Origin: CBDFHV01 sp965247705
GTDB taxonomy: Bacteria > Pseudomonadota > Alphaproteobacteria > Rhodospirillales > CAMCUA01
Assembly (NCBI GenBank): GCA_965247705.1
Contig: CBDFHV010000081.1
Span: 62,001-126,000 of the forward strand
Reading direction: 5' to 3'
Length of the DNA stretch: 64,000 bases
The position numbers and the translations under genes are program-made. The notes beneath the pieces were generated by a model. It ran no database searches. It saw only the letters and a program-made list of their open reading frames with translations, and was not told the DNA's origin. How positions within the stretch are numbered: position 1 is the first letter of the stretch; every line of letters starts with the position of its first letter. Shown here in pieces: positions 54,066-63,297 of this stretch.

Positions 54066-54075
54066 GGAGGCTGCC

Positions 54076-54981
54076 ATGACACCCACCCTTTTACGCCCTG
54101 TCGGCGTCGCCATCACCGTGGCGGCGTCCCTGCCGGTGGCGGCCGTCGCCGCCGACGAGGCCATCGTCGCCCTCTACGAGTCCGGCCGCGACGGTTGGGG
54201 CCGGGAGGCCCGGATTCAGGCCCTGCTCAAGGACCGTTTCGGTTTTGACATGGTCAACGTTGTCACCGACGCCACCCCGGCGGAAATGGCGGGCCGGGTG
54301 GCGGCCTTCGTTACCGCCGACGGGAAGCGCGGCGACCGCCGCCTGGTCTGGGTCAGCGGCCTCGCCCCGGGGCTTGCCGAGACCCCCTGCCCGGCCCCCG
54401 GCACCAGTCCCGTGCGCACCGCCGTCCCGACCACGGTTCTGGCGCCCGCCTGCTTCGAGGACCTGTTCCACTGGCCCCGGGGCGCCCGGCGTTTCGCCGT
54501 GACGACACCGGAAAGCGGGGCGCCGGAAGGCGAGGCGGGGACGCCCGCCCTCTCCCTGATCGCCTTGCCGTCCGACGACCCCCGATTCGCGACGGCGGGC
54601 GACGCGATCCTGCTCGACCTTCTGGCCCGGGGCGGGGAGGAGGACCTGGCCCCCGGCCGGCTGCTGGCGGCCCTGCGCCACGACTTCAAGGCGGAAGGCA
54701 GCCGCTACACGCCGGCCCTCGTTCAGGCGGTGGCGCCGGCGGACGGAGCGAGCGCTGACCGCCGGCAAACCGCGAATGGCAGACGCCGTGCCCCGATCCG
54801 CCTGCGCCCCGGTCCCACCAGCCTCCACGGCGAGCCAGACGGCGCGGGGACGCCCGTGCTGCGCCTGCACGGGGGGACGGTGCGGGTGCTGCGCCTGGGG
54901 CCGGACCGGCGCATGGCCTACGTCAGCGCGCCCCGTGGCCTGTTCGGCTGGGTGCGGACCGATGACCTGCAACGGCCTTGA
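54076..54981 (+). CDS. Exported caspase-fold pseudoenzyme with SH3-like C-terminus
   Basis: The protein has 301 residues with a signal peptide. Its pattern follows C14 domains: AIVALYESGRDGWGREARIQ, FGFDMVNVVTDATPAEMAGR, then RRLVWVSGLAPG at the place of the YYSGHG loop. The catalytic His is thus missing. VLAPACFEDLF stands where the VLDAC loop is expected. The C-terminal region LLAALRHDFKAEGSRYTPAL matches the end of caspase domains, and an SH3-like tail (TVRVLRLG ... GWVRTDDL) follows. It probably acts as a regulator or decoy. AAGGAGG precedes the start. Confidence 0.6.
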   Translation: MTPTLLRPVGVAITVAASLPVAAVAADEAIVALYESGRDGWGREARIQALLKDRFGFDMVNVVTDATPAEMAGRVAAFVTADGKRGDRRLVWVSGLAPGLAETPCPAPGTSPVRTAVPTTVLAPACFEDLFHWPRGARRFAVTTPESGAPEGEAGTPALSLIALPSDDPRFATAGDAILLDLLARGGEEDLAPGRLLAALRHDFKAEGSRYTPALVQAVAPADGASADRRQTANGRRRAPIRLRPGPTSLHGEPDGAGTPVLRLHGGTVRVLRLGPDRRMAYVSAPRGLFGWVRTDDLQRP

Positions 54982-55681
54982 CCGCCGGGTCCTGGCGGTT
55001 GCCGTGACAGTTGTCATGACCGCGGCAGCCCTGACGGTGGCCTGCACCGAGGTGCGCTACGTGGCCGCCGGGGACGCCGCCGAGCCGGCCGCGCCCTTCG
55101 AACGCCGGGTGTCCTACCAACTGGAGCGGGCCTTCTTCGAGACCCCACCGGCCTGCGTCATGGTCCTGCCCCTTTCCGGCGAGGGACTGGACATCGCCGC
55201 CGCGCGGGTGGTCGAAGGCGCCCTGGCCCGCCATCTCGGCGCCCGGGTGGATCGGGTGGTGGGGCCCGCGGCGCGCCAGCGGGCCGAGCGGGATCTGGCT
55301 CTGGACGCCGCCGATCCCGGCGATTTGAAGCGGCTGGCCCGCGCGCTGCGTTGCGATACGGTTGTGGAGGCGGCGAGCGTGGAAACGGGAACCGACTTTG
55401 CCCTGATCTGGGCCCAGAGCAGACTAGGCCTGGCGCTTTCCATGCGCCGCGCGGGCGACGGGACGCTCCTGTGGCGCGCCCGCCACGTGGCCGAACGGGC
55501 CGACGGTGGCGTGCCGCTGTCGCCCCTGGGGCTTGTCGGTGGCGCCTTCCGGGCCGGACGGCTGATCAACGATGCGGACCGTTTTCCATCGATGGCCGAC
55601 GATGCGGCGCGCCGGGCGCTGGCTACCCTGCCGGACCTCCGTGGCGGCGTCGATAGCGCGGCGGCGTTGCGCCGCCGGTGA
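54962..55681 (+). CDS. Lipoprotein resembling GNA1162/CsgG-type envelope factors
   Basis: The protein has about 239 residues with lipobox ALTVAC. The mature domain (CVMVLPLSGEGLDIAAARVV, ARALRCDTVVEAASVE, GLALSMRRAGDGTLLWRARH) follows the alpha/beta pattern of GNA1162 or CsgG/LpoB-like outer-membrane lipoproteins. It overlaps the pseudo-caspase gene by 20 bases, so the two are coupled. It may assemble at the outer membrane as a docking or pore-forming partner. Assignment is tentative. Confidence 0.6.
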   Translation: MTCNGLDRRVLAVAVTVVMTAAALTVACTEVRYVAAGDAAEPAAPFERRVSYQLERAFFETPPACVMVLPLSGEGLDIAAARVVEGALARHLGARVDRVVGPAARQRAERDLALDAADPGDLKRLARALRCDTVVEAASVETGTDFALIWAQSRLGLALSMRRAGDGTLLWRARHVAERADGGVPLSPLGLVGGAFRAGRLINDADRFPSMADDAARRALATLPDLRGGVDSAAALRRR

Positions 55682-55714
55682 CCGGGGGTCACAATCGGCA
55701 CGCGGAGACGGGCA

Positions 55715-57825
55715 ATGACGACCATGACGTGGCGGAATCGGAATCGAGGACGAGGGCGCATGGTTGCCCTTTGCCTCATGGTCGCGATTGTCGCCGCGCC
55801 CGCGGTGGGCGGTGCGGCGGACACGGTTCCCGATCGGGGCATCGGACTGCGCCCGGCGCCGGCGGTGACTCAAGAGCGGCGCGTCGCCCTGGTCATCGGC
55901 AATTCGGGCTACCGCTACGACCGGTTGCTGAATCCGGTCAACGATGCCCGGGACTTCGCCGACGCCTTGCGTGGCCTCGGGTTCGATGTGGAAGCGCACC
56001 TGGACGCGGACCGGCGCACCATGCGCAAGGCGATCATCGACTTCGGAAGGCGCCTCGGCGACGGCGGCGTGGGACTGTTCTATTTCGCCGGTCACGGGGT
56101 GCGGGTGGGGGACGAGAACTATCTGATCCCCGTCGGCGCCGCCATCGACGTGGAAGAACACGTGGAAGTGGACGCCGTCGGCCTCAACCAGGTGGTGGCC
56201 CGCATGGGCGGGGCGCGGAACCGCCTCAACATCGTCATCCTGGACGCCTGCCGCAACAATCCCTTCGCCAGCCGCTTCCGCTCCCCCGTCCGCGGCCTGG
56301 CCCAGACCCGGGCGCCCCGGGGGACCTACATCGCCTATGCCACCGCGCCGGGCGAAGTGGCCTCCGACGGGGACGGCGCCCACAGCCTCTACACCGCGGC
56401 CCTGCTGGAGGCCGTCGCCGCCCCGGGCCTGAAGCTGGAGGACGTTTTCAAGCGGGTCCGCGCCCGGGTCGCCCAACGCACCGACGGACGCCAGGTGCCC
56501 TGGACCTCGTCTTCCATCACCGGCAATTTTTCTTTCGCCCGCCGGCGGCCGCCGCCGCGGCCGCGACTCCGGGCACCACCACGGACGCCAACGCCGACAA
56601 GGAAGCCCTGTTCTGGGACACCGTGAAGGACAGCGACAACCCGGCGTCCTTTCGGGCCTACCTGGGGCAGTTCCCCGACGGCATCTTCGTGCCTCTGGCG
56701 CGGTTGAAGCTTGCGGAACTGGAACCGAAGCAGGCGGTCGCCCTCCCGCCGCCGCCCCCTGCCAGCCTGAATTTCCGCGTCGTCGACCGGGACGAATTCC
56801 GCATCGCGACGAACAACGCCAACGTACGCGCGGCGCCGCGAGTGAAATCGAAGAAGGTGGGCTTCCTGCAGGCGGGCCGCCGGGTGGCCGTGACGGGGGA
56901 GGCAATAGTGGCCGGCGCCATCTGGTACCGGGTAGCGCTGACCCGTAGCGCCATGGGCTATGTGTTCGGCCCTCTGCTGATGGAAGACCGGGTCGCGGCG
57001 GTCACCCCGCGACGCCCGCCGGCCCCGGCCCCGGCCCCATCGCCCGCGCGACCGGCGGCGGGCGTTTACCCCGGGGCGCCGAAAGCGGGCGAGGCCTTCA
57101 AGGACTGCGACGACTGCCCGCAAATGGTGGTGGTGCCGCCGGGGTCCTTTCGCATGGGTTCGCCATCTGACGAGCGCGGCCGCGACGACGACGAGGGGCC
57201 GGCGCACGGCGTCAGGATCGGCCATGCCCTGGCGGTGGGAAAATACGAGGTCACGTTCGCTGAGTGGGATGCCTGCGCTTCCGCCGGAGCATGCAACCGC
57301 CAATGGCCGAGCGACGAGGGCTGGGGACGGGACCGCCGGCCGGTGATCAACGTGTCGTGGGGGGACACCAGACACTACCTGGCGTGGCTGACCCGCAAGA
57401 CAGGTCATCCCTATCGCCTGCTGAGCGAGTCGGAATGGGAATACGTGGCCCGCGCCGGGACCAATGCGGCCTTCTGGTGGGGTATCGCCGTGGGGCGCGG
57501 CAACGCCAACTGCGATGGCTGCGGCACCCGGTGGGACGATCGGCAGACGGCGCCCGTGGGTTCCTTCCGCGCTAACCGGTTCGGCCTTCACGATCTGCTG
57601 GGCAATGTGTGGGAATGGACGGCCGACTGTTGGCACAACAGTTATGGCGGTGCGCCCGGGGACGGAAGCGCCTGGAATTCCGGCGGCCAATGCGGCCACC
57701 GTGTCCTCCGCGGCGGTTCCTGGAACGGCCAGCCCAGGGTGGTCCGCGTGGCGAACCGGGACCGGTACGGCACCGACTACCGCTTCAACAATATCGGTTT
57801 CCGCGTTGCCAGGACGATTCCGTGA
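55715..57825 (+). pseudogene. Caspase-like (C14) - SH3 - FGE gene with a frameshift
   Basis: The first 280 residues form an exported caspase domain with His127 in FYFAGHG and Cys179 in VILDACRNN. Near 56545-56575 the coding frame changes by one base inside a GC-rich linker. The distal part (DKEALFWDTVKDSDN, SH3 NANVRAAPRVKSKKVG, FGE MVVVPPGSFRMGSPSDERG to LRGGSWNGQ) lies in the -1 frame and ends at 57825. The proximal frame alone stops at 56626. It has the same architecture as the intact gene at 39588. The caspase part may still be made alone. A programmed shift is possible but not supported by a clear slippery site. Confidence 0.82.
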
Positions 57826-57886
57826 CGTGCAAACTTGTACCATGGGTCCTCGTTTCCGGGGCTCCATGCCCATGGCGGGTGATGGG

Positions 57887-59440
57887 ATGAATTCGAACGA
57901 CAGGAATGGATGGCGCCGCCGGAGTGCGATCTTCGCCGCGGCTGTGGCGGCTTGCGCGTTCGCGGGTCCGCTCGCCGCCCAGACCTCGGGTACCTACCGC
58001 CTGAACTACGACGCGGTGCCCGGCGAAGTGGTGGTCACCTTCAAGGAGCGGGGCCCCAGGGTCGACGCCCAGGGCACCTTCAACCTGATGCGCCTCCTGG
58101 ACCCGTCGGCCCGGGTCGCGAAACGCCTCACCCGGATCGGCGGGGTGCTTATCGACATGCCCTCGGCCCGGGACAAAGCGGGACGAACCCATGCCTTGGC
58201 GCGGCTGCGGCGCGACCCGGCGGTCGAGGCCGCCGAACCCAACTTCATCTACTACCTATCCGCCGGCATGCCCAACGATCCCCTGGCGCCCCAGCAGTGG
58301 CACCTGCGCGCGGTGAAGGCCATGGAGGCCTGGAGCCATGCTGCCGGCGGCCGGGAGGTGGTGGTCGCCGTCATGGACACCGGCGTCCAATTGTTCCACG
58401 AAGACCTGCGGGGGCGCATCTGGACGAACCCGAAGGAAATCCCCGACAACGGCCTGGACGACGATGGCAACGGCTTCGTCGACGACATCCACGGATGGAA
58501 CTTCGTTCAGGGCCACAACAATCCCACGGCGGAGCTGGTGCCCTTGCCGCAAGAGGGCTGCCTGCCCGACGAGGCGTCCCGCGGCTACGAGGATCACGGT
58601 ACCCACGTCGCCGGAATCATCGGCGCCACGACCGGCAACGGCCGCGGCATCGCCGGCCTGGCACCCAACGTCAAGATCATGCCGCTGAAAATCATGGGTG
58701 GGCCCTGCGGCATCGGGCGGCTGGTGGACGTCGTCCTGGCGCTGGACTACGCCATCGCCAACGGCGCCCACATCGTCAACATGAGCATCGGCGGGCCGAA
58801 CCGTTCGGCGATCATGCAAAAGCTCCTCGAGGCGGCCGGGCGCAAGGGCATCCTGGTGGTGGCCGCGGCCGGCAACGCGGCCTCCGACAACGATGTGGTC
58901 CCCGAATTTCCCAGCGGCTATCCCCTGCCCAACATCATTTCCGTGGCGGCCACGGGCGTCGACGACGAACTGGCGGATTTCTCCAACTTCGGACCGCGGA
59001 GCGTACATCTGGCCGCCCCCGGCGTGGACATCCTCAGCAGCGTGCCCGAGGGCGAGGACGGCCGGGGCCCCGACAGCGGCTACAAGGCCCACACCGGCAC
59101 CTCCATGGCGGTGCCGGTGGTGGTGGGCGCGGCGGCCCTCATCAAGTCCCAGCATCCCGACATGACAGGCGCGCAGATAAGGGAGCGGCTGCTGGAGACC
59201 GTCGACAGGGTGGCCGGGCTCGCGGGCAAGGTGGCGGCGGGGGGACGGTTGAACGTGGCCCGGGCGGTGGGCGCCCCGATGCCGAGCAGGATCGTCGGAC
59301 CGCCGCCCCGCAAGCCGGCGCCCGGGAAAGCCGCCGACGACCGGCTCGACATCGGCGGTGTCCGTGTCGACAGGGGGCGCGGAACCGAGGACAGGCGGAC
59401 CCTGCCCGCCGGCAACCTGACCGGCAAGGACATGTTCTGA
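57887..59440 (+). CDS. Secreted subtilisin-like serine protease (S8)
   Basis: The protein has 517 residues. A signal peptide to about residue 31 is followed by an I9-type inhibitor propeptide (YDAVPGEVVVTFKE ... VEAAEPNF). The catalytic domain has Asp164 (VMDTGVQ), His237 (EDHGTHVAG), oxyanion Asn330 (AAAGN) and Ser406 (GTSMAVP). A short charged tail follows. All triad residues are present, so it should be active outside the cytoplasm. The start is taken as ATG 57887; ATGs at 57866 and 57872 are in frame. It lies 61 bases after the caspase-FGE gene and could process or activate it. Confidence 0.92.
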   Translation: MNSNDRNGWRRRSAIFAAAVAACAFAGPLAAQTSGTYRLNYDAVPGEVVVTFKERGPRVDAQGTFNLMRLLDPSARVAKRLTRIGGVLIDMPSARDKAGRTHALARLRRDPAVEAAEPNFIYYLSAGMPNDPLAPQQWHLRAVKAMEAWSHAAGGREVVVAVMDTGVQLFHEDLRGRIWTNPKEIPDNGLDDDGNGFVDDIHGWNFVQGHNNPTAELVPLPQEGCLPDEASRGYEDHGTHVAGIIGATTGNGRGIAGLAPNVKIMPLKIMGGPCGIGRLVDVVLALDYAIANGAHIVNMSIGGPNRSAIMQKLLEAAGRKGILVVAAAGNAASDNDVVPEFPSGYPLPNIISVAATGVDDELADFSNFGPRSVHLAAPGVDILSSVPEGEDGRGPDSGYKAHTGTSMAVPVVVGAAALIKSQHPDMTGAQIRERLLETVDRVAGLAGKVAAGGRLNVARAVGAPMPSRIVGPPPRKPAPGKAADDRLDIGGVRVDRGRGTEDRRTLPAGNLTGKDMF

Positions 59441-59463
59441 GCCGCCGCCATGGGAACAGTTCC

Positions 59464-62013
59464 TTGACGGTTGAAAAGGTGAGATTGGCGCGTCGAGCGG
59501 TTGCCAGTCTGCTGGCCGTCGCCATGCTGGCGCCGACCCTTCCGTCCGTGGCGGCGCCGGAGCCCAAGAAAACCGCTCCCGCCGCAAGCGAGCCGATCAA
59601 TATCCCCGACCCGGAGATCGTCGAGGCGATGGCGGCCGAGGTTCTGAAGGCCCTGCGCCGGCGGACGGACCGGCCGGCGGACGTGACGGAAAGCTCCCTC
59701 TGGTTCGAGCCCGCCGCGCCCGTGCCAGGCGCCGACGACAGGGTGCGGCGAAAGATCGCCCTGTGGCCCTTCTGGAAGCGTGACGACCTGCCCGTCGACC
59801 GGGCTTTCGCCCGGGTGCTGGGCTACCGGCTGCGGGCAACCGTGGTCCATGGCGCCGGCCCCCGCCACCGCGTGGTGACCCGCGACGAGCTGCAACGGCT
59901 CGAACACGAGATCGACGACTTCAACCGGCTTGAGGTTACCGCCGAGAAGACCAATCAACTGATCCGCGCCGCCGGGGCCGACATCCTGATCGTCACCAAC
60001 CTGGTACCCTTGAGCGACAACCAGCTCCTGATCTCCATGGCCGCCCAGGACGTGTGGACCGGGCAGACCCTGGGCGAGGCGACGCCGCGCGCCATGCGCT
60101 ACAACTTCGACATCGCCCGCGGCATGGGGCTGGACGAGGCGGTGCGGCGGGCCGCGGCGGACGTACTGGGGACGATTCCCGATCTGCGGGTGGTCCGGCC
60201 TCAGGGCGTGCGATTCCAGGACACCGACGTGCAGACCCCCTTCGGGCGCTGGTTCTCGCGGCGCTTTGTCGCCGAACTGCAGCGGGCGGCGGCGCGCCGG
60301 GTGGGGCGTGCGCCGGTGCGCGAGGCGCCGGCCCGGATGCGGCCGGACGCGGTTGAGCGGCGTGGCCTGGGTCTGAAAGGCGGTAATCCCGATTCCCTGA
60401 TGGCCGAGGAGTCGGCCGGCGACTACGTCTTCAAGGGCGCCTACTGGCTGCTGGGCGATCACGTGGACCTGAACCTGGCCTTTGTCGACGCCGGCGGCGG
60501 GATCCAGCGCTGGCAGGGTTACGTGCGGCGTGCCTCCATCGAGGCGGTCATGCCCCACGGACTCGAAGGCCCTGTTACCAGCGCCGTTGAACAAGACGTT
60601 GCGACCCGCGTTCCGCCGATCGGCTTCACTCTCACCAGCGAGCGCGGCGCCGACCCGGTCTACGCCATCAAGCCGGCTCCCGACGAAGAAAAGCTGGTTC
60701 TGATGGTGGAGACCAGCCGGGACAGCCACCTCTACTGCTTCTACAAGCAGGCGGACGGTGGGATCATGCGCATTTTCCCCAACCGCTACCACAACGGGTC
60801 CCTGCTGCGGGGCGGCAAGGTTCTAGGCATCCCCGACCCGACCATGGGCTTCGAATGGCCCGTCGGACCGCCGGCGGGCGCGGAGCAGGTGAAATGCTAC
60901 GCCGTCGACCGGGACATTGCCGAGGACCTGCCGGTCCCGGTGCGGGAAACGGATTTCGAGGTCCTGCCCTATACGTCCCTGGCCGAGGTCACGGCCGTCT
61001 TCCGCAGCCTCCCCAACGCCGCGGTGGCCGAGGCCAGCATGGTGATCACGGTCGAGGAGGAGGGCGCGAGGTTGTCTTGCGGTTGCCTACGGCAACCGGA
61101 TCTGGCGCATCTTGTAGGTGTTGCCGGAGAAGGTGATGCGGGCGCGCAGGTCCAGCTCCTCGAACATGCGGCTCAGATTGCGCTTCATGCGGGCGTCGGT
61201 GATGGTGGTCTGGTACCAGTACTCGTGATAGCGGCCGAGGACCGTGGTGGGCCGGTGGGACCGGTAGCCGGAGAATATTACCAGATAGTCCTCCATGCGC
61301 CGCACCTCGGCGTCGTTGAAATCGTCGAAAATGAGGGTGAGGCCGCGCGCCAGTCCGCCGTCTCCGCGGGCGGATACGGCGCGGCCTCCCCGCTGCCGGT
61401 AGGCCAGCTTCTCCGACAGGATGTCGCCCACGTCCTGGGACAGGATGCGGGCGATCCGCCCGATGGCCTCTGCCCGGCAGCCATCGCGGCAGTCGGGACG
61501 CACGTTCACCTGGTGAGAAACCTCGAAGTTGCCCAGCCGCCGCCCGTCGTGGACCGACAGCAGCCGTCCCACCGTCCGCAGGTGAAGCTCGTGGGTATGG
61601 GGCTTGTCGGTGGTGTGGGGATAGAGGGTGAAGAGGACCACCGTGTCGATGGGCGGCCTGCGTACCCCTTTGGCGATGTCGATCACTTCGGCGTCGGTGC
61701 GCCGGACTCGTCCCTGGGCATGGGTGTCCAGTGTCACCGCGGTCTCGTCGTAGACGCTGAAGCCACGGGCGCTCAATTCGGTGGAAAAGGCGTTCAGCGC
61801 CCGCGCGAAGGAGCGGTCGTTGCGGGGGATGGTATCGGGATCGGCGTCCTCGCCCATTATCAGAAGGCTGTGGGCGCCCCGGTCGGATACCGAACCGCGG
61901 CTGCCGGCGGTCCAGCTTTCGTGGGCCGGCGCGGCGCAGGCGCCAAGGGCGGCGAGAAGCAGGAAGGAAACCGCTGGGCGGAACATGGGCATGTCTCCTG
62001 GCGTGTCGCCTGA
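59464..62013 (+). CDS. TolB/CsgG-like domain + DUF4384 exported protein; native 3' end lost
   Basis: Conserved coding covers about 59464-61075. It has a signal peptide, then a domain with KIALWPFWKRDDLP, VVTRDELQRLEHEIDDF and ADILIVTNLVPLSDNQLLIS (TolB/FlgO/CsgG-like). A DUF4384 module follows (LVLMVETSRDSHLYCFYKQA ... IMRIFPNRYHNGSLL). DUF4384 is often found with caspase proteins. After ITVEEEG no stop occurs and the frame runs antisense through the next gene to 62013; this extra part is surely not native. A frameshift near 61070-61090 would give a stop at about 61115. The start is TTG 59464 or GTG 59479. Confidence 0.68.
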   Translation: MTVEKVRLARRAVASLLAVAMLAPTLPSVAAPEPKKTAPAASEPINIPDPEIVEAMAAEVLKALRRRTDRPADVTESSLWFEPAAPVPGADDRVRRKIALWPFWKRDDLPVDRAFARVLGYRLRATVVHGAGPRHRVVTRDELQRLEHEIDDFNRLEVTAEKTNQLIRAAGADILIVTNLVPLSDNQLLISMAAQDVWTGQTLGEATPRAMRYNFDIARGMGLDEAVRRAAADVLGTIPDLRVVRPQGVRFQDTDVQTPFGRWFSRRFVAELQRAAARRVGRAPVREAPARMRPDAVERRGLGLKGGNPDSLMAEESAGDYVFKGAYWLLGDHVDLNLAFVDAGGGIQRWQGYVRRASIEAVMPHGLEGPVTSAVEQDVATRVPPIGFTLTSERGADPVYAIKPAPDEEKLVLMVETSRDSHLYCFYKQADGGIMRIFPNRYHNGSLLRGGKVLGIPDPTMGFEWPVGPPAGAEQVKCYAVDRDIAEDLPVPVRETDFEVLPYTSLAEVTAVFRSLPNAAVAEASMVITVEEEGARLSCGCLRQPDLAHLVGVAGEGDAGAQVQLLEHAAQIALHAGVGDGGLVPVLVIAAEDRGGPVGPVAGEYYQIVLHAPHLGVVEIVENEGEAARQSAVSAGGYGAASPLPVGQLLRQDVAHVLGQDAGDPPDGLCPAAIAAVGTHVHLVRNLEVAQPPPVVDRQQPSHRPQVKLVGMGLVGGVGIEGEEDHRVDGRPAYPFGDVDHFGVGAPDSSLGMGVQCHRGLVVDAEATGAQFGGKGVQRPREGAVVAGDGIGIGVLAHYQKAVGAPVGYRTAAAGGPAFVGRRGAGAKGGEKQEGNRWAEHGHVSWRVA
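61087..61986 (-). CDS. Lipoprotein of an unrecognised paralogous family (member 1)
   Basis: The protein has about 299 residues with lipobox LGAC. It is homologous to the next minus-strand gene: both contain YDETAVT-DTH, QGR-RTDAEIIDIAK-like, RRPPID and VHDGRRLGN. The fold seems alpha/beta with a beta-rich end. Start 61986 is favoured because AGGAG lies 8 bases upstream; ATG 61992 is too close. The stop overlaps a short CGGTTGCC/GGCAACCG hairpin at the end of the facing gene. Family function unknown. Confidence 0.75.
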   Translation of the reverse strand: MFRPAVSFLLLAALGACAAPAHESWTAGSRGSVSDRGAHSLLIMGEDADPDTIPRNDRSFARALNAFSTELSARGFSVYDETAVTLDTHAQGRVRRTDAEVIDIAKGVRRPPIDTVVLFTLYPHTTDKPHTHELHLRTVGRLLSVHDGRRLGNFEVSHQVNVRPDCRDGCRAEAIGRIARILSQDVGDILSEKLAYRQRGGRAVSARGDGGLARGLTLIFDDFNDAEVRRMEDYLVIFSGYRSHRPTTVLGRYHEYWYQTTITDARMKRNLSRMFEELDLRARITFSGNTYKMRQIRLP

Positions 62014-62102
62014 GTCCCTGTCACAGGGGCAAAGGGAACATGAACGGAGCCGCGTTCGCGTTACGAGGGCGCGGAGGACTGCCCGTCAGGCGGCCCAGTC
62101 CG

Positions 62103-63068
62103 TCACCACTTGTAGAGGTCGCGGATATGGTCCCGGGTGCGTTGTTGACGGAAGTTCTTTTTGCGGAGGGTGAGCTTGTTGCCCGAAAACCGTAGGGTCG
62201 AGGGCATGTTGAGGATGTCCACCATTTTTGAAAGGTTGCGCTTCAGGCGTCCCGTCTCAATGGTGGATTCGTACCAGACCTCGTGGCTGTTGCCGACGCT
62301 GGAGGTGGGGCGGTGATCGACGTAGCCGGAGAAGACCACCAGGAATTCCTCGATGTCCATCATGTCCTGGTCGGTGAAGCCGTCGAATTCGAGGACGTAG
62401 GCCCGCTTCAAGTCCGAACCCGATCCCCGCGAGCCCGAGTCGGTGCCAACCCGGCCCCGCTCGACGCTGGAGATCTGACGGTCGAGCATTTCCACCAGCA
62501 CCGAGCCCACGGCCTGGGCCACCTTGCGGGCATCGCCGCCGACGGCTTCCAGGATGCACTCCCGACTCGGCCCCTGGGCGCCGCCGGGGAAGCAGCGGTT
62601 GGGAAGGTTCCAACGGTCGGGAACCTCCTCTTCCCAGTTGCCCAGGCGGCGGCCGTCATGGACGTTCAGCAGCCGGCCGGCCACGCGCAAGCTCATCTCG
62701 TTGGCATAGGTCTTACGGGTGACACCGGCGAAGACCGTGAAAAACACCGCGATATCGATCGGCGGACGCCGGACGCTCTTGGCGATATCAATAATCTCGG
62801 CATCGGTGCGATCGCTGCGTCCCTGCACGTGCGTATCGACGGTCACCGCCGTCTCGTCGTAGACGTCGTAGCCGGCGCTATGCAACTGGGTGACCAGTTC
62901 GTTGAGGATGCGGGTCGAGATCCGGCTCCTCCGGGGTACACCATCGGTGTCTCCGTCCTCGGCCATCACCATGATGGTGGGGTTGGACTGGGCCAAGACG
63001 GGCCCGGCGAAGATGGAAACCGCGCTAAGGACCACGGCGGCCCCGAGGCTGGACAGTACGCGTTGCAT
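62103..63068 (-). CDS. Exported protein of the same paralogous family (member 2)
   Basis: The protein has 321 residues with a signal peptide (VLSSLGAAVVLSAVSIFAGP ... LAQ). It shares the core YDETAVTVDTHVQGR, IIDIAKSVRRPPIDIAVFFT and LLNVHDGRRLGNWE with the adjacent lipoprotein. A Cys pair (RCFPGG, RECIL) in the middle may form a disulfide, as in member 1 (DCRDGCR). GGGAGA precedes the ATG at 63068. The 229-base region to the divergent OmpA-type gene probably holds promoters for both but no clear box was found. Confidence 0.78.
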   Translation of the reverse strand: MQRVLSSLGAAVVLSAVSIFAGPVLAQSNPTIMVMAEDGDTDGVPRRSRISTRILNELVTQLHSAGYDVYDETAVTVDTHVQGRSDRTDAEIIDIAKSVRRPPIDIAVFFTVFAGVTRKTYANEMSLRVAGRLLNVHDGRRLGNWEEEVPDRWNLPNRCFPGGAQGPSRECILEAVGGDARKVAQAVGSVLVEMLDRQISSVERGRVGTDSGSRGSGSDLKRAYVLEFDGFTDQDMMDIEEFLVVFSGYVDHRPTSSVGNSHEVWYESTIETGRLKRNLSKMVDILNMPSTLRFSGNKLTLRKKNFRQQRTRDHIRDLYKW

Positions 63069-63297
63069 GATCGTTCTCCCTTGCGTAAATCCTGGCGTCC
63101 CGACCGCAAGACGGGCCGTGCTGTCTCGGATCGGTATCATAATAGTGTACGAAAGGATTTGGCGAAATTTTCACCGCTGGCTCGCCATTGGGGACCGCAA
63201 ATCGTTGGCGGCGCGCGGCAAATGCTTTTCTTGGCCGTTGTGTGGCCAAAACCACCTTCGCCCGTCCATAGGAGATAGTACGAAGAGGAGGCGACAC

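Noticed and set aside
56535..56560. Programmed -1 frameshift site in the second caspase-FGE gene
   Set aside because: A T5 run is present, but no X-XXY-YYZ heptamer in the correct phase is seen, and the paralog needs no shift. An indel is simpler.
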